A DNA stretch of 33,073 nucleotides from JANWHQ01 sp963775275. Lineage in GTDB: Bacteria; Pseudomonadota; Alphaproteobacteria; Caulobacterales; Caulobacteraceae. The notes below the pieces were generated by a model, which saw only the letters and a program-made list of their open reading frames with translations, did not search any database and was not told where the DNA came from. The stretch is from NCBI GenBank assembly GCA_963775275.1, contig CAVZII010000001.1, positions 1 to 33,073 of the forward strand, written 5' to 3'. Made by a program: the position numbers and the translations under genes. Shown here piece after piece: positions 25,621 to 33,073 of this stretch; position 1 is the stretch's first letter; each line of letters starts with the position of its first letter.

Positions 25621-26490
25621 TCACACCGCCTTGATCGGGCTCACCAGCTCGCCGATCCGGTCGATCGTGGCGACCACCACGTCGCCGTCCTTCAGCCCCT
25701 GGGGCGGGTCCATGGCGAAGCCGACTCCCGAGGGGGTGCCCGTGGCGATCACGTCGCCGGCCTCCAGGGTCAGCCCCGCCGACAGCGAGGCGATGATGGC
25801 CGGGATGTCGAAGATCATCATCGAGGCGGTGGCGCGCTGGCGCTCCTGCCCGTTCACCGTCAGGCTCAGCTCCAGCGTCGTCGGATCGCCGATCTCCTCC
25901 GCGTCGACGATCCAGGGGCCGAGCGGCAAGGTGGTGTCGAGCGACTTGCCTTTGAACCACTGGTCATGCCGGCGCTGCAGGTCCCTCGCGGTGACGTCGT
26001 TGGCGATCGTGTAGCCGAACACGTGCTCATAGGCGCGCGCCTTGGGGATGTCGCGGCCGGTCCGGCCGATCACCACCGCCAGCTCGACCTCGTAGTCGAG
26101 CAGCCGCGTCAGGCCCGGGTCCAGCCTCACCGGCTCGCCCGGCGCGTTCACCGTCGTGGGGGCCTTGGTGAAGAACTGCGGGACCTCCGGGAGCTTCTGC
26201 TGGGTCCCCATCGCCCGCGCGCCCTCGGCCACGTGCTCGACGTAGTTGCGCCCGACGCAGAAGACGTTCTTGCGCGGCCGCGGGATCGGCGCCAGCAGCC
26301 GCGCGCCCTCGGCCGGGATCACCGGCACGCCGGCCGCCGCCATCCGCCGCGCTTCGGCCATGGCCGCGTCCCCGCCCTGGATGAAGCCGACCAGGTCGTC
26401 GGCCACGTCCGACAGGTCGAGGATCCCGCCATCCCCGAGCCAGGCCCCGGGCCGCGCCTCGCCGTTCCGCTCGAAGGTGATGAACTTCAT
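25621..26490 (-). CDS. Fumarylacetoacetate hydrolase (FAH) family protein
   Basis: 289 aa. A short N-terminal domain (FITFERNGEARPGAWLGDGG) precedes the FAH fold. PRPRKNVFCVGRNYVEH binds substrate, LDYEVELAVVIGR supplies the metal-binding Glu residues, and AYEHVFGYTIANDVTARDLQ, LPLGPWIVDAEEIGDP and VIATGTPSGVGFAMDPP complete the site. The family hydrolyses, decarboxylates or isomerises beta-dicarbonyl compounds in aromatic or sugar-acid breakdown with Mg/Mn. The N-terminal arrangement resembles the two-domain FAHD1/HpcE-type enzymes. The substrate is not predictable; the nearby LimB-like and LigE-like enzymes also suggest catabolic capacity, but there is no operon link. Confidence 0.9.
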   Translation of the reverse strand: MKFITFERNGEARPGAWLGDGGILDLSDVADDLVGFIQGGDAAMAEARRMAAAGVPVIPAEGARLLAPIPRPRKNVFCVGRNYVEHVAEGARAMGTQQKLPEVPQFFTKAPTTVNAPGEPVRLDPGLTRLLDYEVELAVVIGRTGRDIPKARAYEHVFGYTIANDVTARDLQRRHDQWFKGKSLDTTLPLGPWIVDAEEIGDPTTLELSLTVNGQERQRATASMMIFDIPAIIASLSAGLTLEAGDVIATGTPSGVGFAMDPPQGLKDGDVVVATIDRIGELVSPIKAV

Positions 26491-26680
26491 CGCCGGTCTC
26501 CCTGCCGATCGCCCTTTGGCGGTCCATAGCCCGCGCGGCGCCCGTCGACAAACCCGCCTGCCGCCGGGCCGGGCTCGCCCCTTGCGGCCGGTGCGATTGC
26601 ATCGCGCCGCGCGCCGTTGCAGCTTGGCGTCAAGCTTGAGCGCTCGGCCGGCCGACGGCGTCGCTCCAGGAGCCCGCCGG

Positions 26681-27145
26681 ATGCTGCTCGCCCGCTCCCA
26701 CGCCGACCTGCACAACATCCGCCTGGGCGTCGACCGGATCGTGCGGATCTCGGACCGCATCGTCGGCATCGGCCCGGTGGGGATCGGGCTCGACGGCCTC
26801 CTGGCCGCCGTGCCTGGGCTCGGCGTCTTCTACAGCGCCGTCGCCGGCGGCGCCCTGATCTTCGAGGGGATCCGCGCCCGCGCCTCCGTCGGCGTGCTGA
26901 TCCAGATGGCCGCCTACCTGGCCGTGGACACCCTGCTCGACGTGCCGGGCGGCGTGCTGAACAGCATCCTCGATACGCTCTTCACCGGCCACAAGTGGTC
27001 GGCGAACCTGCTCTTCAAGCATATGGACGAGACCATCTACATCGAGGGAACACGTGAGCAGATGAGGAACCGGCCCGAGTACGCCGAGCTGATGTCGCGC
27101 GTGCGGGCCCGCAAGGAGAATCGCCGGATCGTGTTCCTGGGGTGA
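26681..27145 (+). CDS. DUF4112 membrane protein
   Basis: 154 aa. LDGLLAAVPGLGVFYSAVAG, then VGVLIQMAAYLAVDTLLDVP and GGVLNSILDTLFTGHKWSAN, LLFKHMDE follow the DUF4112 pattern: two hydrophobic helical segments, a conserved D-x-x-x-G-x-x-P and a P-x-x-G-D/N motif. AGGAG lies about nine bases before the ATG at 26681. Function unknown; probably an inner-membrane protein. The C-terminus is charged (RPEYAELMSRVRARKENRR). Divergent from the FAH gene. Confidence 0.8.
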   Translation: MLLARSHADLHNIRLGVDRIVRISDRIVGIGPVGIGLDGLLAAVPGLGVFYSAVAGGALIFEGIRARASVGVLIQMAAYLAVDTLLDVPGGVLNSILDTLFTGHKWSANLLFKHMDETIYIEGTREQMRNRPEYAELMSRVRARKENRRIVFLG

Positions 27146-27367
27146 CGGGACGCGCACCGCCGCCGCGGCCGCAGTCGACGCGGCAGGAGCCGGTCTGGTC
27201 TACATGAACCTCGCCCAACGGCCGTTTGTCCGGGTGTTCAGGGCCGCGCGGCGATAACTGTGCGCGAAATCCCCAGTGACCCTGGACAGGAGAGTCCCAT
27301 GCCGTCATCCGCCTCCACGCGCCCCGCGCGCTTTGGAACATCGGCCCGGCTCAGGCTTTGTGTGCCC

Positions 27368-29239
27368 ATGAAACGCCATCCGATCCTCGTCTCGGCGGCT
27401 TCGGCCCTCGCCCTCGCCGCCGCGCTCGGCCTTGCCGGCTGCAACCGCTCGGGCCAGCCCGCCCAGGCCGTGAACGCGCCGGAGCCCCTGGCGGCCCTGG
27501 CGGTCAGCGACACCCCGGCCCCGTCGAGCGCGCCGGCGCCCGCGGTCCATGCCCTGCCGCCGGCCCCTCCGGCGCGGTACCACCGCTACGGGCCGCCCGA
27601 CGGCGGTTATGCGGACCTTGAGCGGGCCTACGCCCTGAACGGCGTCTTTGCCGACGCGCCGCCGGACTTCGTGATCGGTTTCGATAGCGGCGTGCGGCCC
27701 TGGTACTGGCGCACCGACGACGGCTGGGTCCGGGTGGCCGAGCCGACGCCGGACGGCGAGCGCTACTACTACTACCGGCCGGACACCGACTATCCCTTCC
27801 TGGTTCGCGGCCCCGACTACGCCTACGGCTTCGATGGCGACGCGCTGGTGGGGGTCTACAACTCCCATGGCCGCCCACTGCCCCCCGACGAGGTCCAGCG
27901 CCGAGCCGACCTCGCCGGCCGCTACCTCGCCCGCGCGCGGGCGCTGCATGACGCGGCGAGCCGGCGCCGCCACGAGCCGGCGGATCTCGACAACTGGAAG
28001 AGCGGGCGCGAGCGGATCCGGTCCGACCAGGCCGACTGGTCGCGCGATCAGAGCAATGACCAGGACTGGCTGGCCTACCACGATCGTCACCGCCAGGAGC
28101 AACAGGCGCGCTGGGCGGACGAGGCGGTGCGTCGCGACGCCCAGGCGGCCCGCTTCGCCCAGCGCGTCAACGATGCCCAGCAGGCCGCGCGCGACTGGAG
28201 CCGGGCGCGCCAGGAGGCCGAGCTGGCCAAGGACCGGGGGCGGCCCGGTGGCGGCGCCGACCAAGGCGGACCCGACCAGCACCGCCAGGACCGCGGCCAG
28301 GGCCGGGCGCAGGATCGCCAGCAGGCCGCGGCGGACCAGCAGGCTCAGGCCCAGCAACGGGCCCAGCAGCAGCGCCAGGCCCAGCAGCAAGCTCAGCAGA
28401 GGCAAGCCCAGCAGCAAGCTCAGCAGAGGCAGCAGGCCCAGCAACAGAGGCAGGCCCAGCAGCAAGCTCAGCAGAGGCAGCAGGCTCAGCAACAGCGCCA
28501 GGCCCAGCAGCAAGCTCAGCAGAGGCAGCAGGCCCAGCAGCAGCGCCAGGCCCAGCAGCAGGCTCAGCAGAGGCAACAAGCCCAGCAGCAGGCCCAGCAG
28601 AAGCAGGCGGCCCAGGCCAGGCAGCAGGCCCAGCAGAAGCAAGCGGCCCAGGCCAGGCAGCAGGCCCAGCAGAAGCAAGCGGCCCAAGCCAGGCAGCAGG
28701 CCCAGCAGCAAGCGCGCGAGCGCCAGCATCAGCAGGAGCTCGCGCAGCGCCAGGCCCAGGCCAAGGCCCGCGCCGACCAGCTCGCCAGGCAGCAGGCTCA
28801 GGCGAAGGCCAAGGCCGCGCAGCTGGCCAAACAACAGGCCGAGGCCCAGGCGCGCGCCCAGGGGCTTGCTCGACAGCGGGCCCAGGCCCAGCAGCAGGCG
28901 CGCGAGAAGGCCCAGCAGGCGCAGCGCCAGGCGCAGGCGCAGGCGCAACAGCAGATGCAGGCCAAGGCCCATGCTGATCAGCTGGCCCAGCAGCAGGCGC
29001 AGGAGAGGCAGCGCCAGGCCGAGCTCGCCAAACAGCAGGCCGCGGCCAAGGCGCACGAGCTGGCGCTGCAGCAGGCGAAAGCCAAGCTGGAGGCCCAGAT
29101 CAGGGCCCGCGCTCAGCAACAGGCGGAGGCCAAGCGCAAGGCCCAGAAGGGCGCTGACGACAAGGAGAGCCATCCGGGCAAGGGCGACCCGCGCCAGGTC
29201 CGTGGCCAGGGCGGGGCCGATCACGCTCAACAGCCGTGA
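27368..29239 (+). CDS. Lipoprotein with a long Gln/Ala coiled-coil repeat region
   Basis: 623 aa from the ATG at 27368. The signal sequence ends in the lipobox LAGC (Cys25), so the mature protein should be lipid-anchored. Residues about 60-210 form a folded, Tyr/Asp/Trp-rich domain (YHRYGPPDGGYADLERAYAL, PDFVIGFDSGVRPWYWRTDD, GERYYYYRPDTDYPFLVRGP). From about 310 to 600 the chain is almost only Gln, Ala, Arg and Lys in short repeats, a probable very long helix or disordered tether. The end is charged. An in-frame ATG at 27299 has a better ribosome site (AGGAGAG) but would put 23 extra residues before the signal sequence. No named family. A periplasm-spanning tether or wall-binding role is a guess. 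Confidence 0.72.
   Translation: MKRHPILVSAASALALAAALGLAGCNRSGQPAQAVNAPEPLAALAVSDTPAPSSAPAPAVHALPPAPPARYHRYGPPDGGYADLERAYALNGVFADAPPDFVIGFDSGVRPWYWRTDDGWVRVAEPTPDGERYYYYRPDTDYPFLVRGPDYAYGFDGDALVGVYNSHGRPLPPDEVQRRADLAGRYLARARALHDAASRRRHEPADLDNWKSGRERIRSDQADWSRDQSNDQDWLAYHDRHRQEQQARWADEAVRRDAQAARFAQRVNDAQQAARDWSRARQEAELAKDRGRPGGGADQGGPDQHRQDRGQGRAQDRQQAAADQQAQAQQRAQQQRQAQQQAQQRQAQQQAQQRQQAQQQRQAQQQAQQRQQAQQQRQAQQQAQQRQQAQQQRQAQQQAQQRQQAQQQAQQKQAAQARQQAQQKQAAQARQQAQQKQAAQARQQAQQQARERQHQQELAQRQAQAKARADQLARQQAQAKAKAAQLAKQQAEAQARAQGLARQRAQAQQQAREKAQQAQRQAQAQAQQQMQAKAHADQLAQQQAQERQRQAELAKQQAAAKAHELALQQAKAKLEAQIRARAQQQAEAKRKAQKGADDKESHPGKGDPRQVRGQGGADHAQQP
28415..28705 (+). repeat. In-frame tandem repeats in the Gln-rich lipoprotein gene
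   Basis: Units of 48 bases (16 codons) start at 28415, 28463, 28511 and 28559, each with CAAGCTCAGCAG or a near copy. Three units of 36 bases (12 codons, QKQAAQARQQAQ) start at 28598, 28634 and 28670, nearly identical to each other. Such DNA is prone to slippage and length change without loss of frame. Confidence 0.85.
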
Positions 29240-29340
29240 GCGGTCGCCGAGGAATGTGAGCTCCCCGCACAATGTCCCGGCCGGTCCCATTGCGCTGGAT
29301 CAAGGTGGAGGCGCCTTGAATCCGTCACGGTCCGCAAGCG

Positions 29341-29565
29341 ATGAGAACGGTCGGATTGTCAGCTTTGGCGCCCTACAGGATCAGCCTCCTTGCAGAAGAC
29401 GGTTCGGTGGTGACGGAACTGACGATGGACTGCGCCCATGATGACGAGGCGATCGACCGCGCCGGCGAGCTGGAGCATCCCCTCGAGATCGACATCTGGC
29501 AGCAGGACCGCCACGTCGCCCGTTTCCCGGCATGGCCGCAAGGCGCCAGCCGGACGCTGAACTGA
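29341..29565 (+). CDS. Small hypothetical protein
   Basis: 74 aa. APYRISLLAEDGSVVTELTM, then DCAHDDEAIDRAGELEHPLE and IDIWQQDRHVARFPAWP: a compact beta-alpha-beta pattern typical of small Caulobacterales/sphingomonad proteins with an acidic centre. It is convergent with the methyltransferase at 29579 and 102 bases behind the lipoprotein. No named family. The composition and lack of strand competition support it as real. Confidence 0.6.
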   Translation: MRTVGLSALAPYRISLLAEDGSVVTELTMDCAHDDEAIDRAGELEHPLEIDIWQQDRHVARFPAWPQGASRTLN

Positions 29566-29578
29566 CCGGCCGCCGGCC

Positions 29579-30280
29579 TCAGCCTGGCCGGGCCCAGACC
29601 ATGGCGAAGCTGACGGGGTGGCGCCGCAGCGCCGCCCACTTGGGCTTGGCGGCGATCCAGTCCTCGTCCACCAGCCCCTCGACCATCTCGATCAGCTGAA
29701 GCCCGGCGCCGAGGCCGGCCGCCACCTGATCGCTCAGCAGGTGCACGTGGGTCTCCACCGCCAGCGGCTCGCCCGAGGCGCTGTTGAAGTGGGTGGGCAT
29801 GCCCTGCATGGCGAAGTGCGGGTGGTAGCCCGCCAGCGCGAGCCTGCCGCCCGGCGCCGTCAGCCGCGCCGCCTCGGCGTAGAACGGCTCCAGCGTCGCG
29901 AAGTGCTCGTCCGCCAGGCTCTGGACGACCAGGTCGCAGGCCCCCGCCTCGAGGCCCGTCGCCGCCACGTCGGCGATCGTCAGCTCGTCGTAGACGCCCT
30001 TGGCGACGGCCAGCTCCAGCATCTCCCGGGTGAAGTCCACGCCGGTCAGCCGGCCCACGCCTTTGGACCGCAGCCACACGCCGATGCGGCCGGTGCCGCA
30101 GGCCAGGTCCGCCACGTTCGAAGCCGCGCCCCAGTCCACGCGCGTCAGCCGCTCGAATAGGCGGATGTCCATGAGGTCCAGCACCGTGGCCTCATAGGTC
30201 GGCGCCCAGGCGCCGTAGCCCTCCCGGGCGCCCAGCGTCCGATAGCCGCGCTTGTCGAAGTGCGAGAAGGCGATGGCCAT
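29579..30280 (-). CDS. Class I SAM-dependent methyltransferase
   Basis: 233 aa. Motif I is NVADLACGTGRIGVWLRSKG, motif II is LTGVDFTREMLELA, motif III/IV CDLVVQSLADEH, and post-I GGRLALAGYHPHF is the loop before strand 5. These are class I Rossmann-type signatures (Methyltransf_11/25). The N-terminal about 60 residues (YGAWAPTYEATVLDLMDIRL) form a cap seen in small-molecule methyltransferases. The substrate is not predictable. ATG at 30280. No operon partner. Confidence 0.85.
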   Translation of the reverse strand: MAIAFSHFDKRGYRTLGAREGYGAWAPTYEATVLDLMDIRLFERLTRVDWGAASNVADLACGTGRIGVWLRSKGVGRLTGVDFTREMLELAVAKGVYDELTIADVAATGLEAGACDLVVQSLADEHFATLEPFYAEAARLTAPGGRLALAGYHPHFAMQGMPTHFNSASGEPLAVETHVHLLSDQVAAGLGAGLQLIEMVEGLVDEDWIAAKPKWAALRRHPVSFAMVWARPG

Positions 30281-30335
30281 CGGCCGGAGCCTACCGAGTC
30301 CGCCCGATCCGGCGACGTCGCCGCCCATATGATCT

Positions 30336-30371
30336 CGTCATCCCGGACGGCCGCAGGCCGGTCCGGGATCT
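30336..30371. repeat. REP-like palindrome (CGTCATCCCGG family), second copy
   Basis: TCATCCCGGACGGCC-GCAG-GCCGGTCCGGGAT: arms pair with one bulged base. Related to 25466-25506 in the CGTCATCCCGG arm. It lies just outside the left 37-base repeat that bounds the ParDE module. Confidence 0.75.
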
Positions 30372-30389
30372 CCGGCTTTGCCGCAGCCC

Positions 30390-30426
30390 GCCTCAGTACG
30401 GCGGGTCGTTCGGCTGCGGCGTGATC
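30390..30426. repeat. 37-base direct repeat, left copy (duplicated PBP 3' end)
   Basis: Matches 31045-31081 at 36 of 37 bases in the same orientation. Read on the minus strand it is ITPQPNDPPY and a stop; the true PBP end reads ITPQPNDPRY and a stop. It lies directly behind the toxin gene. Together the two copies bracket the toxin-antitoxin module. Confidence 0.88.
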
Positions 30427-30443
30427 TCCGGCGCAGCCTTGCG

Positions 30444-30741
30444 TCACTCGTCCCCGAACAGCAGCGCTTCGTAGTCGCGCGCGCCGTGGAGCACGTGCAG
30501 GATCGTCACCCGCTCCGCCTCGGCGCGATAGAAGATCAGGTAGGCGCGATGGACGCGGCGCCGCACGCCCAGGTCCTCGTATCGAGGGACGAGCGGGTAG
30601 GCGAGCGGTCGCTCCCCGATCTCGCGGCCTTCTCGATGAGCTCGGCGACGAAGGTTCGGGCGCGTTCCGGATTGTCCTCGGCGATGTAGTCCGCGATCTG
30701 CTCGAGGTCGGCGAGGGCCTCGTCCGTCAGGACGACCTCAC
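30444..30741 (-). CDS. ParE/RelE-superfamily toxin, frameshifted in this sequence
   Basis: VVLTDEALADLEQIADYIAE, DNPERARTFVAELIEKA, then after a missing base near 30627 REIGERPLAYPLVPRYEDLG, VRRRVHRAYLIFYRAEAERV and TILHVLHGARDYEALLF. This is the ParE pattern: two helices, then a beta-sheet with the conserved RRVH-YLIFY and HGARDYE end. About 99 aa. ParE toxins inhibit DNA gyrase; relatives are mRNA interferases. The frame has no conventional start. A GTG at 30741 would give VRVVLTDEA if one G was lost in the read, and it would overlap the antitoxin stop in the usual GTGA way. Partner of the ParD gene. Confidence 0.82.
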
Positions 30742-30995
30742 CGCCTGCGGCTCGCGCCGCTTCGATTGTCGCGCCCAGCGCCTCTTCCGCGGCCTCCAGC
30801 TCATGGACCGCCCGGCATCGGCGTCGGCCAGCCCGCGGCGGATCGAGGCGTCGAGCGCCGCCAGGCGGACTTCGCGTTCGTGGATCAGCCGCACGCCCTC
30901 GCGCAGGACTTCGCTGCGGAGTTGTAGCGGCCCGACTCCACGAGCCTGCTGACGACCCCCTCGAGCTGCTTGCCGAGATCGACGCTGCTTGCCAT
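30738..30995 (-). CDS. ParD-like ribbon-helix-helix antitoxin, frameshifted in this sequence
   Basis: MASSVDLGKQLEGVVSRLVE, SGRYNS, then after a missing base near 30917 RSEVLREGVRLIHEREVRLA and ALDASIRRGLADADAGR. This is the ParD/CopG N-terminal DNA-binding part with the hallmark GRY-S-SEV-REG-RL. A second break near 30810 separates it from HELEAAEEALGATIEAARAA, the toxin-binding tail. Corrected length is about 86 aa, normal. It neutralises ParE and normally represses its own operon. A perfect 19-base palindrome lies 30 bases before the ATG at 30995. The exact C-terminus is uncertain because of the sequence errors. Confidence 0.78.
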
Positions 30996-31024
30996 GGCCG
31001 GGAGCCTACCACGGGACGCCCTCG

Positions 31025-31043
31025 GCCGATAACAGTTATCGGC
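31025..31043. promoter_or_regulatory. Perfect palindrome, candidate ParD operator
   Basis: GCCGATAAC-A-GTTATCGGC, nine-base arms and one central base, 30 bases upstream of the ParD start and two bases past the right 37-base repeat. ParD-type ribbon-helix-helix proteins bind such palindromes to autoregulate. It could alternatively be a weak hairpin at the PBP transcript end. Confidence 0.5.
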
Positions 31044-31044
31044 G

Positions 31045-31081
31045 GCCTCAGTACCGCGGGTCGTTCGGCTGCGGCGTGATC
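31045..31081. repeat. 37-base direct repeat, right copy (3' end of the PBP gene)
   Basis: The genuine last ten codons and stop of the PBP gene. Its near-perfect copy is at 30390-30426, 655 bases away, with the ParDE genes between. Confidence 0.88.
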
Positions 31082-32919
31082 CCGGGCCGGTCTCGCCCCG
31101 TTCAGCAGCTCGTCCAGCGACCTCTCGATCCCCTCGGCAGGGGCCGTGGGCGTCGTCGGCTGGACCGGCGCGATCTGCGGCGGCGCCGGCAGCGCGACCG
31201 GCGCGGGCCCGGCGGGGATCGCCCCCGCGCCCATGGCCGGGATCGCCGCGACCATGAAGCTGCGCCAGGCCTCGGCGGGGTAGGTCCCGCCGGTCACGCC
31301 CCGCATGGGCTGGTTGTCGTCCGCCCATCCACACCACCGTGGCGATCCCCCCCGAATAGCCGGCGAACCAGGCGTCCCGGTAGTCCGAGGTCGTCCCCGT
31401 CTTGCCCGCCACGTCGCGCCCGGCGATCTGGGCGCGGGTCCCGGTGCCCTCGGCGACCACCTCGCGCAGCATCTGGTTCATCTCGCCGAGCGGCGGGTTC
31501 TGGATCACCTGTTCCGGCGCGCCGGCGGTCCTGCGCCACAGCACGCGCCCGCTCGCCGTGCGGATCTCGTCCACGCCGTAGGGCTGCGCGCGCACGCCGC
31601 CGTTGGCGAACGAGGCGTAGGCGCCGGCCATGTCGAAGGGCGTCACCGCCGTGTCGCCCAGCGCCATCGCCGGCTCGGTCCCGATCTGCGAGGTCACGCC
31701 GAGCCGCCTGGCCGTCGCGGCCACCTTGTCGCGGCCCACCTGGTCGGCCAGCACCGCGGCCACCGTGTTGATCGAATGCGCCAGCGCCTGCTGCAGCGTG
31801 ATCTGGCCCAGGAACCCGTCCTCGTAGTTCCTGGGGCTCCAGCCTTCGATGCTCACCGGCTCGTCCACCGCCTGGGTGTCCGGCGTCAGCCCCGCCTCCA
31901 TCGCGGTCAGGTAGACGAAGGGCTTCCAGGCCGGCCCGTCTGCCGGCGCGACAGGACCGCCCGGTTGTAGGGGCTCGAGACGTAGTCGACGCCGCCCACC
32001 ATGGCGCGGATGCGGCCGGCCCCGTCCACGCTCATCAGCGCGCCCTGCTCGACGCCCTGGCCGCGGGCGGCGGCGACGGTGCGGCTCAGCGCCTGGGCCG
32101 CGCGCTGCTCCAACGGCTCGTCCAGCGTGGTCGTCACCACCAGGTCCTCGCGGGGCTGGCCGACGACGCCGCGGCTCTGCTGCTCGATCCAGTCCACGAA
32201 GTACTGCGCCGGCGCCTCGGGGTCGGCCTGCTGCACCTTCAGCGGGCTCGCCAGCGCCCTGGCGCGCTGGGCCTTGGTGATGGCCCGGGTCTCCACCATG
32301 GCGTCCAGCACCAGCTGGTCCGCGCCGCCGAGCGCGCGGGCTGGTCGATGGGGCTGTACTCCACCGGCGACTTCATCACCGCCGCCAGGGCCGCCGCCTC
32401 GCGGATGGTCAGGAGCCGCGCGGGCTTGCCGAAGAACCGGCGCGAGGCGGCCTCCAGCCCCCAGGCGCCCGACCCGAAATAGACCCGGCTGAGGTAGAGC
32501 CCGAGGATCTGCGGCTTGGAGTACTTCTGCTCCAGCTCCACCGCATAGACCAGCTCGGTGGTCTTGCGCTCGATGGTCTTCTGGTCCGAGAGGAACAGGT
32601 TCCTCGCCAGCTGCTGGGTGATCGTCGAGGCGCCCTCGACCATGGGGCCCTTGGCCAGGTCGCTCATCAGCGCGCGCGCCATGCCCATGGCGTCGAAGCC
32701 GGGATGGTCCCAGAACCGGCGGTCCTCGATCGAGACGAAGGCGGCGGGCACATAGGGCGGCAGCCTGGCGACGTCCACCGGCGGCGGCGCCTTGCCGCCC
32801 CGCACCGCCAGCACCCGCCCGGCCCGGTCCACATAGGTCACCTGCGGCGCGCGCGTGATCGGGGGCAGGTCGGGCACGCCCGCGAACAGCGACCCGGCCG
32901 AGACGAGGGCGGCGATCAC
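31048..32919 (-). CDS. Class A penicillin-binding protein (PBP1A-type transglycosylase/transpeptidase), four frameshifts
   Basis: About 623 aa, GTG start. A short N-terminal membrane segment leads to the GT51 transglycosylase: FVSIEDRRFWDHPGFDAMGM, then GASTITQQLARNLFL and LELYL-like LGLYLSRVYFGSGAWGLEAA. The transpeptidase has SIN (HSINTVAAVL), KTG (VAGKTGTTSDYRDAWFAGY) and, after repair of the break near 31933, RRQTGSAWKPFVYL with the SxxK catalytic serine. It polymerises and cross-links peptidoglycan. Breaks: deletions near 32333 and 31933, insertions near 31321 and 31096-31099; net zero. The tail is Pro-rich (PAPVALPAPPQIAPVQPTTP) and ends ITPQPNDPRY. The GTGA overlap suggests an upstream partner gene. 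Confidence 0.9.
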
Positions 32920-33073
32920 GCGTGGCGCTCCATGGGATCAGGCTCCCCGACAGCCTGCGCCTTAGGCCCAGATTCCGGCGTTCTCGGGGCAGGCGAGGGG
33001 CCGGCTCGTCGCGCGGGCGGCGGGCAGGTGGCTGGCGCGCCGGACGGGCCCGAGGCGCGGGCGAGGGACTTCA
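32916..33073 (-). CDS. Possible 3' end (or N-terminal frame) of a gene upstream of the PBP
   Basis: An open frame of 51 codons from the right edge to a TGA at 32918-32916 that overlaps the PBP GTG (GTGA). It reads KSLARASGPSGAP, a Pro/Ala-rich stretch and EPDPMERHA. It may be the tail of an upstream gene. Or, if one more base is missing, it may be the cytoplasmic N-terminus of the PBP itself. Composition is low-complexity; the call is weak. Confidence 0.3.
   Translation of the reverse strand, partial: KSLARASGPSGAPATCPPPARRAGPSPAPRTPESGPKAQAVGEPDPMERHA

Noticed and set aside
28415..28705. A CRISPR array
   Set aside because: The repeats are contiguous, codon-periodic (48 and 36 bases) and in frame within a coding region; there are no unique spacers and no cas genes.
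27305..29290. A minus-strand leucine-rich open frame of about 660 codons
   Set aside because: It is the mirror of the Gln/Ala repeat codons (CAG/CAA read as CTG/TTG) of the lipoprotein gene. The plus strand has a lipobox and a folded domain.
30536..31306. A single protein running from the PBP tail through ParD into ParE
   Set aside because: The continuous frame arises from missing or extra bases. The PBP stop, ParD start and ParE end are each recognisable in their own frames.

Overview
This is 33 kb of very GC-rich DNA (roughly 70%). The gene content and order point to an alphaproteobacterium of the Caulobacterales (Caulobacter/Phenylobacterium type): an ftsE-ftsX-ydcF-plsC operon next to a divergent MJ0042/DUF3426 zinc-ribbon gene, a chorismate mutase-hisC-tyrA cluster, EttA, a class A penicillin-binding protein (PBP), and the short extragenic palindromes common in that order. 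The assignment is inferred from gene content; no rRNA or tRNA gene lies in the window. No gap between genes exceeds 300 bases.

Layout. 1-252 is the 5' part of a methyltransferase. 402-3287 (minus) is an aromatic amino-acid operon: chorismate mutase, HisC-type aminotransferase, TyrA. 3363-7106 carries a SulP transporter, a GT17 glycosyltransferase and a ChaC-like cyclotransferase. 7103-10196 (minus) is ftsE-ftsX-ydcF-plsC, with overlapping or closely spaced genes. 10346-12823 (minus) is a two-gene contractile-tail cassette, sheath then tube, with no other phage gene. It sits inside what looks like the ancestral divergent promoter of ftsE and the zinc-ribbon gene (13003-13932). That promoter is now present on both sides of the cassette as two diverged copies, each carrying the decayed 5' end of the gene it lost. 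14182-17597 encodes a translationally coupled Sel1 membrane protein and an exported beta-helix protein. 17773-22446 holds a small conserved gene, EttA, a LigE-like beta-etherase, a CWC protein and a LimB-like flavin monooxygenase. 22553-27145 has several small genes, an orphan cytosine-C5 methyltransferase, an FAH-family hydrolase and a DUF4112 protein. 27368-30280 has a glutamine-rich lipoprotein with tandem DNA repeats, a small gene and a second methyltransferase. 30444-32919 (minus) is a ParDE toxin-antitoxin module lodged directly behind a class A PBP, with the PBP's last 37 bases repeated on the far side of the module.

Sequence quality. About 16 single-base frameshifts (mostly deletions) can be placed by reading conserved proteins across frames. 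They fall in tyrA, hisC, SulP, GT17, LimB-like, PBP, parD and parE, concentrated at the two ends of the window. They hit housekeeping genes and leave protein conservation intact in both flanking frames, so they look like sequencing errors, not gene decay. I therefore annotate these as whole genes and give the break positions.

The most interesting places are the sheath-tube cassette with its duplicated promoter (10.2-13.05 kb) and the ParDE module with the duplicated PBP tail (30.39-31.08 kb). Both look like gene cargo inserted beside essential envelope genes with a copy of the host junction left on each side.
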